A stretch of 64,000 nucleotides of DNA from Neocallimastix lanati (nom. inval.) (GCA_016946835.1 JACVTC010000011.1:177501-241500), one strand, 5' to 3'. Shown: positions 1-12,146, counted from the stretch's first letter. Numbers and translations: made by a program. Notes: generated from the letters alone by a model not told the origin.

Positions 1-714
1 AAATTTCCATCATAAAAAAAAGCAATCATAAACTTTTACTGGAAAAGAAACGTAACAGGAAAATCAAATTAAGACTAAGGCCTATTAAGAAATATAGATT
101 TAAGAAAACTTAAGACTCCCTAAAGCTCAACTTTAAGTATCCTGAATATATCATTGGTTTCTTATGGGCACTCTGTGCCAGACATGAATATAAATTTGAT
201 GTTCGTGTCCTCGTTGTTATTGAAAAAATGATAATCCTCTACTGGAACATTGGTTGTCTAAATGCTATTTTTTCCTTAAATTTCGAATGAAATATTTTAC
301 GGATATTGAAAAACTTTATGAAAAATTGTTTGTTATTAGCAAATATTGTCCGATATTAAATAGGAATGTAAACACTATTTTTACAGATATGAATAATATA
401 GAATCAAGTACTGACTCTAATAGTAGTAACGAAGAGCATAATACTAATAATAATAGTAATAATAATAATAATAATAGAAATAATATTGTTAATAATAAAA
501 TTAATTTTAATTGTGAAAATAGGAATATTAATATTAGTGGTGGTAAAAATAATAGTATTGGTACTAATAATGTAGTGAATAGATCATATGGTTATAATTG
601 TGTTAATATTAGTAATTTTCTGAATAATGAGTATGTAAATATATATTCTAAAATATCACTCTTTAAATAAAGTTTAAAGTTCGCATTAATTATGTCTGTA
701 AAAAAAAAAAAAAA
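1..714 (+). pseudogene. Decayed 3' end of a non-LTR (LINE) retrotransposon
   Basis: Translation of about 121-240 on the plus strand gives LKLNFKYPEYIIGF..W followed by ..HEYKFDV, which aligns with the segment after the reverse transcriptase of the intact LINE at 8.8-12 kb (LSLKYPQFNLGFSW, then GYKYNTT). The ORF at 254-670 starts within this relic (similar to the EHWIFKCDALASF region) and then runs into an Asn/Ser-rich low-complexity stretch at about 405-600. The copy ends in a run of 14 A at about 701-714, as expected for a LINE 3' end on the plus strand. The zinc-binding cysteines of the intact relative are not preserved, and the copy is on the opposite strand. The 5' part lies outside the window. 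The homology is seen by eye and the family is more diverged than the other copies. Confidence 0.6.
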
Positions 715-1400
715 TTGTTTTCTTTATTCAAATTTCTTCTAAAATACTCAACATTTTCTCATCTGTATCAGTTGAAGTATTAATGATTGGAACTCTGAAA
801 AACGTAATGGATTTATATATTTTAATTCAATTTTTAATCCTATTTGTATATGTCTTCAAGACGTTGGTAATGGATAAACACACACCACAAAAAAAAAAAA
901 AAAAAAAAAAAAATTTTCTCACAATAATTCTTCAGTTTATTTAATGAACATAATGATAATCTTCACTCCAACATTTTGATGAATAAATTTCTCGACACGG
1001 CCTCTAAAATAGATAATGAAATTCAAGAAAGAATTCCTAAGAATCTTCAATATTCACTTTTTCATTGTCAAGCTTATAGTAAGAAAAATTTAACATGAGA
1101 AACATATAATTTATGACAAAAAGTTTATAAAATTTGTTCTAAATAATGATGTCTCAAATTTCCAAGAATTCTGTATGCCCATTAAAGAATACAGAATTCT
1201 CACTGATTATATTAAAAGATATCAATAGAAACATTAGAACATTATTAGAATTAAAAATTTGGTTAAATTAATGGGCAACTGTTTCCTCATTAATGATGCT
1301 CAATATAGATGGTGTGGACCTAAAACGATCTCTACTCTCCCTTCTAATCTCCTTTTTACATTAAAACAAATTGATTTGAATTAGATTAAATCATAGAAAT
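715..1400 (+). pseudogene. Unidentified decayed coding stretch
   Basis: This stretch has clearly less homopolymer sequence and higher GC than its surroundings. Plus-strand frames give protein-like pieces broken by stops and shifts, for example KFLDTASKIDNEIQERIPKN around 990-1045 and GNCFLINDAQYRWCGPKT around 1273-1325. An A run of about 20 interrupts it near 890-912. It could be the gag or ORF1 region of a retroelement, because it lies directly after a LINE relic, but no diagnostic motif is visible. No function is proposed. Confidence 0.3.
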
Positions 1401-2322
1401 ATAAATTAAATTTAAATATAAAGTGCTGATTGAATAAAATAAAATAAAATAAATAATTGAAATTTCAATATAATCTACAGATTAAATAAAAAAAAAAAAA
1501 AAAAGAAAATAGTGTTATAAAAAGAGAAACTTTTTAAATTACAATACTATCAATTAAAAAAAAATTAGCGTGGTATTATGAAAATTCATCATAATTTTTT
1601 AATAAAATATAATTATAAAAAAATATATATAAAATTAATTAATAATTAATTATTAAAATAATTCATTTAATATAAATTAAAGGTTATTATCCAAAATAAT
1701 TGAAATAGTATGATAAATTTATATTCATTATTAATATATATATATATATATTTTAATAAATTATCTTAATTATGATATAAAAATAATTTATTAATAATCT
1801 TTATCAAAATATAAAATAAAGTTATTTTAAAATATAACAGAAAAAAAGCTATTCAAATTAATAATAAAATGAAGGGAAAAAAAAATATTAATAATATTTT
1901 TATTAACATCAATTTATTAAAAAAATAATTTATAATAATAAATAATAAATTATAAAGACTATATAATATTATAATTTGTAATTATATATAAAAAAATATA
2001 TATATATATATTTTTTTTAAATTTAGAATTAAATTTTTAAAAAAAAAAAAAAAAAAAAAAAATAATAATAATAATAAATAATTATATATATTTGAATTAT
2101 TTAAAAAATAAAGAATAAAATAGTAATAAATATTAATAAATATAATTATTTTAGTAATTTTTATTTCATAAGAATTTTTAATACGGATTCCCATTTATAT
2201 TTTTTATTATTAACAATTTAAATAGTCAATAAATATTGAATTGTAAAATAATCATTGTTGTTTGTATTATAAATTTATTAATAATTATTATTTATTATTA
2301 TTTATATTAATATGATTATTTT
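1401..2322. other. AT-rich intergenic DNA
   Basis: No gene is seen. The stretch holds short A and T runs (A run about 2037-2060), (TA)n near 1735-1750 and 1995-2010, and a short AAT array at 2061-2076. It is the 3' flank of the HEAT-repeat gene on the minus strand. Confidence 0.7.
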
Positions 2323-2988
2323 TTATGTTTTTAAAGTTTTTTTATTTTTAATTCTTCGCTTAGTTTTACTAGTTGGAATTGATAAAGATGATTCAATTAC
2401 TTTAATTGCTCCCTTTGAATGAATTCGAACCACTTTTTCTGTACTATTTTCCGCCAACTGTTTCAGTTTGCCTATATACGCTTTCACATATTCTGGCTTA
2501 CGTTTTCCAATCACTCTGAAGATTTCTGGGGCTTCAATTCTTACACGATTATTATTATCATCAAGCAATAATATAAATACTTTTATACGATTCTCATAAA
2601 CGGTGGGTGTATTAGTTGCAATATTTTCATTCGCCCAAATAAACGCCAAACGAACATTCGGACATTCATCTTCTGCTAATTGAAACATATTTTCAAAGTA
2701 TGGTTCAATAAGATCAAATTTTGCTCTTCCAATTCTTCCTAAAGCATTCAAAGAACGTTCTCTTAATAAATTTTCTCCAGATTTCATAAATGTAGCAATT
2801 TCACTGATATATGGTTTAACTTTTTCTGGATATACTAATCCCATCTCTCCAAGCATCCATAATGTTTTTGCTGTTATTTTTGTTGAATCTTCTTTTAAAA
2901 GAGAACCAACATAATCAATTTTATCCTGCCATTGATCTCGATCTTTTGTTATTTTTCTTAATTCTGTAAGTATTGTTTTTTCATTCAT
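2323..2988 (-). CDS. HEAT-repeat protein, 221 aa
   Basis: The uninterrupted ORF encodes 221 residues with no intron. The body consists of about five helical-hairpin repeats of HEAT type, recognisable by recurring segments such as TLWMLGEMGLVYPEKVKPYI, SLNALGRIGRAKFDLIEPYF and ..EIFRVIGKRKPEYVKAYI, each ending in a Pro/Tyr-containing turn before the next helix. The C-terminus (about residues 200-221) is strongly basic (KTKRRIKNKK), which could favour nucleic-acid binding or nuclear localisation. HEAT arrays are scaffolds for protein or nucleic-acid contacts; the partner cannot be told from sequence. Codon use is visibly more GC-rich than neighbouring DNA, and the regular, compact repeats resemble bacterial and archaeal HEAT proteins, so transfer from rumen prokaryotes is a reasonable inference. 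The start ATG at 2986-2988 is the first in frame. A shortened eukaryotic HEAT gene is the alternative. Confidence 0.75.
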   Translation of the reverse strand: MNEKTILTELRKITKDRDQWQDKIDYVGSLLKEDSTKITAKTLWMLGEMGLVYPEKVKPYISEIATFMKSGENLLRERSLNALGRIGRAKFDLIEPYFENMFQLAEDECPNVRLAFIWANENIATNTPTVYENRIKVFILLLDDNNNRVRIEAPEIFRVIGKRKPEYVKAYIGKLKQLAENSTEKVVRIHSKGAIKVIESSLSIPTSKTKRRIKNKKTLKT

Positions 2989-4256
2989 ACTAGATTTCTA
3001 TAAATAGAAATCAATAATCAATTTTTTTTTTTTTAAACACTTATTTCTTATTTGTATAGTATAAGAATTTATATATTATGAATAAGACTTTGAAATATAA
3101 TTTTAATTTTATGTGAATTTTTAAATTATTGAATATTAATAATTTTTGAAATACAAAAAAAAATATATATATATAATAGAAAAAGTGTTTTTATTTAAAA
3201 TTTTAATAATGAATAATATTTATATTATTTATTTTTTTAATATATATATATTTATTTATTTATTTTAAATAAATTATTATAGAAATTATTGCTATTTTTT
3301 ATACATTTGTGATTCAGTAAATTATTTTACATTAATTTATTGGAGGTTCAGTGATTAAAGTTGAACTAACCATAATTTAATTAAGTACATGATTTTTATT
3401 TAAATGAAATATAAAAAAAAGTTTTTTAAAAAAAAAAAAAAACTATTTAATTAATTATAAGAATATTTAAAAATTTATATAAAATTTTAATTTATACATT
3501 TATTAATCTTATTATTTTTTTTTTTTTTATTAAATTATTATAGAAATTATTATATGTTATTTATCCAATTTGATTCAATAAATTATTTAAAATTAATTTA
3601 TTAAACCAAGAAATTTTAAAGTTAATTTAAAAACATTTAATATAATATAAAATTTATGCATTATTCAAATTTTTTTATTTTTTTTTTAAAAAAAAAAAAA
3701 AATTATTTTGAATTTTGAAGCTCAAAAATATGGAAAAATCAATTATTAATGTTAAATTTTGATTATTAGAAAAATCTTTATTTCATAAATTTTGTTTATT
3801 AATTTATTTATTTTGACTTATATGGTCATTAATTGATTATGTTTTGTATCAAGAATTAATGGAACAAATAGAACTAATACTATAGTATTTACTATCTTTA
3901 TTATTATTATTATTACTATTATTATTTATATTAAAATACTATAACAGTATTAATTTTTTTTTTTTTTATGAAACTAATGATATTTAAATTTTAATCAATA
4001 CAATACAGATAGTATAGAAATGAATATTCGATTGTATAATTTTTTATTGTTTATTCATTCATTTATTCACATTATCATACCTTGTTTTCTAAAACTAAAT
4101 CACAACCAATTAAACAGTCATGATCAAACTCAAAATTGATTATTTATTTAGGTTTTTCCTAAACGTTTAAAAAGTTGTTCCTTCTACAATTTTAGTTATA
4201 TTATATTATATGTAAATTAAAAAAAATTCTTTTGAAACAAATGGAGTATCTAACAA

Positions 4257-4293
<37 letters not shown>

Positions 4294-4428
4294 CTGACTA
4301 TTCTTTTTACTGAATCTTAAAAATATTTTTTATTGTGTTAATACATTAATAATTTTTTTTTTTTTGAACTACAGTAAGAAACGAAATTTTCATTCATATA
4401 TAATATAAAAGGAAATTTCTTCTAAATT
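2989..4428. other. AT-rich intergenic DNA
   Basis: No gene is seen. The stretch contains many A and T runs, including A runs of about 30 near 4260-4289 and 13 near 3429-3441. It includes the 5' flank of the HEAT-repeat gene; no promoter motif can be singled out because TATA-like strings occur everywhere. Confidence 0.7.
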
Positions 4429-5040
4429 TTAATTTTTTCTAGAATTGATAAAGCAAAAAGTTAACAGTAAGGGATGAAAAAATTTATCAGCACCAAGCTC
4501 AACTAAATATTTTATAATATTTTCATTTCCAATATAACATGCGTTAAATAATGGTGTTGCACCATCTCTGCATTTTTTATTGATATCAGCTCCATGTTCA
4601 AACAAATACTTTACTATATTTTTAATTCCACTAAGGTATCTATTAAAATAATGGAATCTAACCACCAACGTTTTCTTTATGGCCCATATTTAACCAAATA
4701 TTTTTATACTATTTTCATTTTCACTAGCTTATGGATAAAATAATGATATTTTTACCTAAATTCAATTAAATTTTTTTTTATACTATCCTCATAGCCCTTA
4801 ATACTTGCAAAGAATAATGGCGTTCCACCATCTATATCTTCATTATGGATATTTTGCCCCATGCTTTAATTAAATATTTTATTATTCTGTTCTTTCTTAT
4901 TTCCGAAATACATAAATTAGTGTTGTTCCATTTTTTTTTTTTTTTTTTTTTTTTATTCTTTAATTGTATCTGCACCATGTTCAACTAAATATTTTAATAT
5001 ATATTTTTATTCCCGTAATTGAATTATTTATATTACCAAT
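4429..5040 (-). pseudogene. Ankyrin-repeat pseudogene
   Basis: Minus-strand translation shows ankyrin repeats. At 4429-4668 one reads NIVKYLFEHGADINKKCRDG, then ATPLFNACYIGNENIIKYLV and ELGADK. Further upstream, in other frames, come GGTPLFFASIKGYEDSIKK (about 4775-4840) and ILKYLVEHGADTIKE (about 4960-5005). The canonical G-x-TPL and LL/YL-x-x-GAD signatures are present, but the repeats lie in different frames separated by stops, and a T run of about 24 (4929-4953) sits inside. It is therefore the remains of a larger ankyrin gene broken by frameshifts and homopolymer growth. Ankyrin proteins mediate protein binding; nothing specific can be said here. Confidence 0.75.
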
Positions 5041-5361
5041 ATAAGTATATTTGTTTTTTTTAAATAAAAATGGTAATAATTAATTTTTAATTTAAATATT
5101 CAATTAATAATAATAACAACGATATGTAAAAATATATTTGTTATTGTAGCTACTATTAATTAATACTACTAATAATAATATAATTGCAATTAACCATTTC
5201 AGAGTTTTTACGATATTTAATAATACTTTGAATTAATAGTAACTGTATTTAAAATAAAAACAATATAAACTTATAAATATTATTATTTATAGAGTTCATT
5301 AATGAATTATTTACACTATTTATTAATAATAAAAAAAAACTATATATATATTTTTTTAAAA

Positions 5362-6238
<877 letters not shown>

Positions 6239-7943
6239 GAGTTAGAAGCAATAACTTCTAACTTTTCCCATTCATCGATGATAATTCTACGTCCATTGTT
6301 GTGATAATAATTTCAGAATTAGTGTTATCTAACTAATCTGTATCTATTCTTTCACCGGGAGATGAAAATCCTTGCCTTATCATTGAGACGTTGACGCTCT
6401 TGGCAACGGTAGATTCAGCGGAATACCATTTCATCATCAAACTAAAATATCGATAAATTAATAGTATTACGTTTGAAAGAAACTCCGCAATCCCCATAAA
6501 ATAAGGAAACAGTCGACGAAGTTGAACTTTGTTTAAAAATATTGCCAACTAATTGTCTTTGTTCCCCATCATTAACTTTAATTTTTGAATATATTAAACG
6601 CCCGCCAAGAAGAGCACTCAATATAAAATAATAAATATTATTATCATAATCCTTTTCTGAATCTAAAGAAACATCCCAAAGATTTTTGTTCAATTATTAT
6701 TGCAAACTTCAAAAAGAGATCATCTAGAAAAGGTAAAAATTTATTTCTCCAATTTTTTACATGCAAAGATCCAGTGATAAAAGCTAGGTATACTAAAAAC
6801 CACAACAAGGACAACATTTAAGGCAATCTTCTGATACTATTTTTCTTTTAATGGAAATACTAATATCAAATTTAAAGCCACACCTAATTCGAGTAATCCA
6901 AAAGAATCCCAATTGATACTTTAGGATATTGAAATGTTAAGTTTTTGATTTCTGAAATAAATCCAAAATTATTCTCCTTGTAAATAATTGCTTTTTTAGC
7001 TTTTGAGGGTTTGAAGACATCTCTTTCCCTATAAAACTTTTTTTATTTCAATTGTTTTTTTACCATTTAATTTTTTATCCAAAGTCCTTGATTCTTTAGT
7101 CCATGAGTAATGTGACATAGTAGGAATATTATTAGTGAGATGATTAATAATACATGATAAGTTTTTCCATTTTCTAAAGCAGCATAATTGAGATATAGCA
7201 CAGATAGCAGAAAAAGGAGGTATTCTCAATTCAGGAGTAATATCATAAAGACTAACATAAGAATTACGAGATTTAAATCCATAACTCCTCTATTAATAAT
7301 TTTTTGAGCTTTAGAGCATCTGCTCTTATTTGAACCAAATAGAGGAGCATAATATAAAACAAGACTAAGAATAAAGAAAATTAAAACATATTTCTTCAAT
7401 GGGAGAGGAATAAATTTATTAATAAGAAATCGAAAGAACAAATTTAACTTGATATTTAAATTACTGTTTAATTTGGATTGTAAAGGTTTCAATGATAAAG
7501 ATTCATCGAAAGGAATATCAAGATAAGTATAGTTGTCAGTCTTAGGTAATTTGTTACTATCAATAAAGAAAGATGGATCTTCGTAATTTATCGGTTTAAC
7601 AAAGTCAATCGGTTTTACAAGAGTAGCACACTTATTTATTCCAAAAGTCATTTCATTTTTAATAGCCCATTCATGAACTTTATTCAAAATTTTTTTATTA
7701 AGAGCTTGTTTAGATGGAGCAACTAAAACAATATCATCGGCAAAAAGTCCACTACAATAATATTGAGATTCTAAATATACACCATTCTTACCACAATTAT
7801 CCAATACCTAATTAATGAACAAATTGAGCAAAATAGGAGATAGGGGACATCCTTGTCTAACACCACGATTAATCGATAATTCTTCTGAGAGATTACCATT
7901 AAAAAAAAGCACGAGCTTTAGAGGATAGATAAAGGTTCCTTAA
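6239..7943 (-). mobile_element. Oldest LINE copy (copy C), 3' half, decayed
   Basis: Minus-strand translation gives, from right to left, pieces of a reverse transcriptase (the FADDIVLVAP catalytic motif, in the reading 7226-7804, then NEMTFGINKCATLV), a SYSWTKESRTL segment (7029-7229), and the C-terminal region in two frames (6333-6548 and 6442-6693: LLGGRLIYSKIKVNDGEQRQ and ..GIAEFLSNVI). Each aligns with the intact ORF at 8786-12016 but with many substitutions and shifts, so this copy is older and of a diverged subfamily. A perfect 8-bp hairpin (GTTAGAAG / CTTCTAAC, 6241-6262) lies at its presumed 3' end. The element is broken at 7931-7943 by insertion of copy B and may resume after 12556. 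Confidence 0.8.
7931..7943. repeat. Target-site duplication of LINE copy B, left
   Basis: AAAGGTTCCTTAA occurs here next to a T run (the poly-A tail of a minus-strand insertion) and again at 12544-12556. The 13-bp direct repeat brackets the whole composite insertion. Confidence 0.85.
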
Positions 7944-8557
7944 TTTTTTTTTTTTTTTTAGACAGAGAAGAGAATACACTTCCATAAATTTATTAATTTT
8001 ATTATAAAAAAAAATATGCAGGTGAAATGTACATTTGAAATTAAAAATAAAAATAAAACTTAAAAAAATAAAAAATAAAAAAAGCTTAAAAATACTATGT
8101 ATTTCGGCAAGTTATACTATGCAGGAATTTTCCCTTACTAACAAATAAAAAAATAATAAAACCTAGAAGTAACATCTTTAAAATAGATAGTGTGGTGTCC
8201 ACTAAACTCTCCCCGGATTCATCATTTATTGAACTATTAATGCGAGATTCACTCTTCGTGGAAGTAGATGATGATCCTGTATTATCATTATGCCTTATCA
8301 ATACGACGTCGATGCTCTTGGTTAAGTTTAGTAATTTGGAATACCTATCAAATAATAGCTCAAACGAACTACTTATGATAGGCATTGCGCTAGTTAAAAA
8401 TTCAGCCAAGCCCATAATTTTTGGAACAGGTGACTCAGATGAAAAGTAGTTCATTTAATTGTCTCTGTTCCCCAACTATCGAAGTGTAGCTCATTTAAAA
8501 CTAAAGTTCCAACAAGAAGGAACAAGTATATATAATGATTGATATAATCATCAAAAT

Positions 8558-8564
<7 letters not shown>
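7944..8564 (-). mobile_element. LINE copy B, 3' terminal part
   Basis: A run of 16 T (poly-A tail on the minus strand) is followed by GACAGAGAAGAGAATACACTT, the same terminal sequence found at the end of copy A. The coding remnant at 8095-8454 (minus) matches the C-terminus of copy A (SSESPVPKI.GLAEFL, then SIDVVLIRHNDNTG, then INDESGESLVDTTLSI) but has lost the frame upstream. The sequence stops at 8550-8564, where copy A is inserted, and continues at 12147. Confidence 0.85.
8550..8564. repeat. Target-site duplication of LINE copy A, left
   Basis: ATCAAAATCAGAAAT lies directly before a 63-64 nt T run and recurs at 12147-12161. It is LINE sequence belonging to copy B, duplicated when copy A inserted. 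Confidence 0.85.
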
Positions 8565-8630
<66 letters not shown>

Positions 8631-11600
8631 CAGGGAAGAGAATACACTTCCAAAAACTTTATTAAATTTTATTTTAAAAAATACATGTAGGTGAAAAGTA
8701 CATTAGAAATTAAAAATAAAAAATTAAAAAATAAAAAATAAAAAATAAAAAAGCTCGAAAATACTATGTATTTCGGCAAGTTGTACTATGCGGGAATTTT
8801 ACCCTTCCTATCAAATAAAAAAGAAATAAAATTTAGAAGTAACATCCTTAAAATAGATAGTGTGGTGTCCACTAAACTCTCCCCGGATTCATCATTTATT
8901 GAGCTACTAGGGCGAGAATCACCCTTCGTAGTAATAGATGATAATCCTGTATTTTCATTATGCCTTATCAGTACGACGTCGACGCTCTTGGTTAAGTTTG
9001 ATATTTTGCAATACCTATCAAATAATAGCTCAAACGAACTACTTATGATAGGTATTGCATTTGTTAAGAATTCCGCCAAGCCCACAATTTTTGGAACAGG
9101 TGACTCAGATGAACCTTTGAAAAGTAGTTCATTTAAATGTCTCTGTTCCCCACTATCGAAATGTAGTTCATTTAAAACTAAAGTCCCACCAAGAAGGAAC
9201 AAGTATATATAATGATTGATATAATCTTCAAAATCAGAAATAGAGTCATAGGAAGAAAGAGGATTAAACGCTCTAATCTTCCTAAGGAATAAAACATAGA
9301 GATCATCGATGAAATTTAAAGAATTCCATCTAAAAGATGCAAGAGCATCGCATTTAAAAATCCAATGTTCAAAAGATTGATTACCTTCACCACAACATGG
9401 GCAGGACTTTGGACAATCTTCTGAAACTCTACCCATTCTAATAGCAATAGTAGTATTGTATTTATAACCACAGCGTAAACGTATAATCCACGAAAATCCT
9501 AAGTTGAATTGGGGATATTTTAAGCTAAGCATTATTATAGCTTTATTGTTTGAGAACTTGTTACTATCGTAGTTTTGACCTTTAATACCTTGAAATCTGG
9601 AAACTGATTTCCAGTAACGTTCTATAATATCGTCATATTTTACACATTTATATTTTTTGATTTTTTTATATAGTGTTCTAGATTCTTTAGTCCAGGAATA
9701 ATAAGGCATTTTGGGAATAGATTTAATAAGATCCTTTATGATACAGTTTGATTTACTCCATTTTGCAAATGATTTAATCTGTAAGGCTGCGCAGATACCA
9801 GCAATAGGAGGGATGCTTAGATCTCGAGATAAAGCATAAGTACTCATTGTTGAATTATGTCTAATATAGTCATTGTTTTCTGTATTTGTTTTACCATTTT
9901 TAGAGAAGGAACCGATACACCAAAATAGACCAGTATTAATTAATGTTTGAATTCTAGCCGTTCTAGATTTGTTTGAACCAAGTAAAGGAGAATAATAAAT
10001 TACTTTACTAATAACAAAGGATTGAAGAACTTTTTTCTTGTATACAATAGGAATAAGTTTATTTGAAAAGAAACGTGTAAATGAAAGAAGGGATTTTCTA
10101 ACTTTAAAATGCATGTGAGATATAATGTGTTCTAGTAGGAGATCATCTGAAAAAGGAATACCAAGATAGACATAACTAGAAACTTTAGGAATATCATTCT
10201 TTCCTAAATAGAAGGTTGGATCACTATAGTTTGGAGGAGGTTGGAAGTTCATTGGTTTTATAACCATAGTTGCACACTTTTCAATACCAAAAGTCATTTC
10301 ATTTAAATTAGCCCATTTATGTACCTTTTTTAATAATTTTTCTAAATTTTTTGCACTTGGAGCAATGAGAACAACATCATCAGCAAAGAGTCCACCACAA
10401 CACTTTTTTCTTCCAACATTAACACCATACTTTTCACAGTCATTTAGTATATCATTGATGAATAAATTGAATAAGATTGGAGATAAAGGACAACCTTGAC
10501 GAACACCTCTTTTAATAGGAAATTCATTTGATAACATTGAAGCAAATCGAGCACGTGCTTTAGATGAAGTATATAAATTACAAAGAAAATCAAAACATTT
10601 ACCGCGTACTCCATAGTGATATAATTTAGTAAGAATGTTAAAAATAGGAACTGAATCATAAGCTTTTTTAAGATCTAAAAAAGCTAAATATGTGAATTTT
10701 CCTTGGAATTTTCTTCTTTGACAAATTTCTCTAACGGAAATGAATAAACTAATGCATTCTTCGCGGTTGCGAAATCCAAATTGTTCAGGTCTAATGAAAT
10801 TGTGTGAGAGTGCGTAAGTAGATATTCTATCTGTTATAATTTTTGAAATGATTTTTAGTCCAACGTTAATGAGAGAAATACCTCGATAATTACTACAATC
10901 TGATAGGTCACCCTTCTTAGGAATTGATACAATAGAAGCTGAGTTCCATTTTTTAGGAAATGACCCATTCCATATTTTATTAAATATCAATTTTAGACAC
11001 TTTCCAGCAGCAGGATGTGATTCTAGTAATTCTTCGTTACAAAAAAGAGCTTTGTAGAATTCAATCGGAATACCATCGGGGCCGGGTGCTTTGTTATTTT
11101 TCATCGATGAAATAGTTTTTTTAATATCTTCAATCGTAATAGGACCATTTATATTCCAGGTAGTGGATCTAAGACTAATATTCCTTAAAGCATGATTCCA
11201 GTAATTACGATTAAGGCTGTGACCTGAGGGATCCGAAGCAAGATCTTTATAATATTCAGCCCATCTATCTAATTGCTTTGAAGGAGAGATAATATCTTGA
11301 CCAAACTTAGATTTAATGCAAGTAAGGGAGGTAGATGAATATGATGGTTTAGCCATTTTCTTTAAACATCTCCAACCATTTTTGAAATCTTTATTCAAAA
11401 AATAATTACCTATTTTTACTATATTAGCCTTAAATCTAGCAGAACGAAATTTACTCTTAGTTTTCTTGATTAATTTGCAAAGTTTTTCATATTTATTAAA
11501 TTGTTCAAGGTAATTATCAACATTTTCACAATTAAAGTAAGGCTTAATATTCCGAAATGCAATATGTTTTTCATGAGATAGTCTTTTAATGTAATAAGGA

Positions 11601-12146
11601 CAATGAAAAGCAGAGCCCTTTAAATTTGTTGGAATAAAAGCCTTAATATCTTTCCCGATATTATTTGCTGTATTGATAAATTTTTCTACCATTTCATCAG
11701 CCGTAAGCGAATTGTAATGAGAATCAAGGTCATTTTCTAGGATTGAAAAATAATTATGTGATAAAATATCTGAATTTTTTGTTTTACAAATATGAGTTGA
11801 CCATTTAGAAACTTTAGTAGGCCTTATAAAACCATCGGAGAGAACTTTGTTGCAAGAAAGTAAAATAGGTTTATGATCAGAAATACCATAAAACGAAGTA
11901 CAAACCGAGGTTTTATTAATATGGGATGCCAAAGCCTCATTATAGATGACATGATCAATTGCAAGATGATCTAGTACCTTTAGCATATGTAAATTGATTA
12001 CCATATAAAGGAGCAATATACCAATTAGGAAAATTATTTGAAATGTATGTTTTGATCTTCTTTAATGACATGTTAAAGTCACCAACTAGGACAGCCGGAA
12101 CATTTTTTCTATTGTGAAAACGTAACCATTGAGAGAGTTCATCAAA
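8565..12146 (-). mobile_element. Youngest LINE copy (copy A), 5'-truncated, almost intact
   Basis: This non-LTR retrotransposon lies on the minus strand. Its 3' end is a poly-A tail of about 63 nt (T run at 8565-8627) preceded by a short 3' UTR, and its 5' end is truncated inside the apurinic-type endonuclease domain at 12146. It is flanked by the 15-bp repeat ATCAAAATCAGAAAT. The long tail, perfect repeats and nearly open reading frame indicate a recent insertion. Upstream of the long ORF, a second frame (about 11990-12130) reads PAVLVGDFNMS and GNQFTYAKGTRSS, the preceding endonuclease motifs, so one frameshift near 11,960 separates the endonuclease pieces. Confidence 0.92.
8786..12016 (-). 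CDS. LINE ORF2: endonuclease C-terminus and reverse transcriptase
   Basis: The 1076-residue polyprotein segment would nick DNA and copy its own RNA by target-primed reverse transcription. Residues 21-24 (IDHV) and 46-50 (SDHKP) are the last motifs of an APE-type endonuclease. The reverse transcriptase starts near residue 300 with NNKAPGPDGIPIEFYK, continues with FLDLKKAYDSV (about 448), [15 protein letters not shown] (about 510) and the catalytic GGLFADDVVL (about 545), then the thumb (NEMTFGIEKCATM). A C-x3-C-x2-C...H...C cluster (CPKSCPCCGEGNQSFEHWIF, about 868) is the C-terminal zinc-knuckle-like motif usual for this group. The marked start is only the first in-frame ATG: the true protein began upstream and is cut by a frameshift near 11,960 and by 5' truncation. 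All catalytic aspartates of the reverse transcriptase are present, so the RT part could be functional, but the endonuclease is not complete. Confidence 0.9.
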   Translation of the reverse strand: MLLYMVINLHMLKVLDHLAIDHVIYNEALASHINKTSVCTSFYGISDHKPILLSCNKVLSDGFIRPTKVSKWSTHICKTKNSDILSHNYFSILENDLDSHYNSLTADEMVEKFINTANNIGKDIKAFIPTNLKGSAFHCPYYIKRLSHEKHIAFRNIKPYFNCENVDNYLEQFNKYEKLCKLIKKTKSKFRSARFKANIVKIGNYFLNKDFKNGWRCLKKMAKPSYSSTSLTCIKSKFGQDIISPSKQLDRWAEYYKDLASDPSGHSLNRNYWNHALRNISLRSTTWNINGPITIEDIKKTISSMKNNKAPGPDGIPIEFYKALFCNEELLESHPAAGKCLKLIFNKIWNGSFPKKWNSASIVSIPKKGDLSDCSNYRGISLINVGLKIISKIITDRISTYALSHNFIRPEQFGFRNREECISLFISVREICQRRKFQGKFTYLAFLDLKKAYDSVPIFNILTKLYHYGVRGKCFDFLCNLYTSSKARARFASMLSNEFPIKRGVRQGCPLSPILFNLFINDILNDCEKYGVNVGRKKCCGGLFADDVVLIAPSAKNLEKLLKKVHKWANLNEMTFGIEKCATMVIKPMNFQPPPNYSDPTFYLGKNDIPKVSSYVYLGIPFSDDLLLEHIISHMHFKVRKSLLSFTRFFSNKLIPIVYKKKVLQSFVISKVIYYSPLLGSNKSRTARIQTLINTGLFWCIGSFSKNGKTNTENNDYIRHNSTMSTYALSRDLSIPPIAGICAALQIKSFAKWSKSNCIIKDLIKSIPKMPYYSWTKESRTLYKKIKKYKCVKYDDIIERYWKSVSRFQGIKGQNYDSNKFSNNKAIIMLSLKYPQFNLGFSWIIRLRCGYKYNTTIAIRMGRVSEDCPKSCPCCGEGNQSFEHWIFKCDALASFRWNSLNFIDDLYVLFLRKIRAFNPLSSYDSISDFEDYINHYIYLFLLGGTLVLNELHFDSGEQRHLNELLFKGSSESPVPKIVGLAEFLTNAIPIISSSFELLFDRYCKISNLTKSVDVVLIRHNENTGLSSITTKGDSRPSSSINDESGESLVDTTLSILRMLLLNFISFLFDRKGKIPA

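Noticed and set aside
8192-9212. Plus-strand ORFs of 85 and 148 residues over the LINE 3' ends
   Set aside because: They are antisense shadows of the minus-strand LINE C-terminal coding region.
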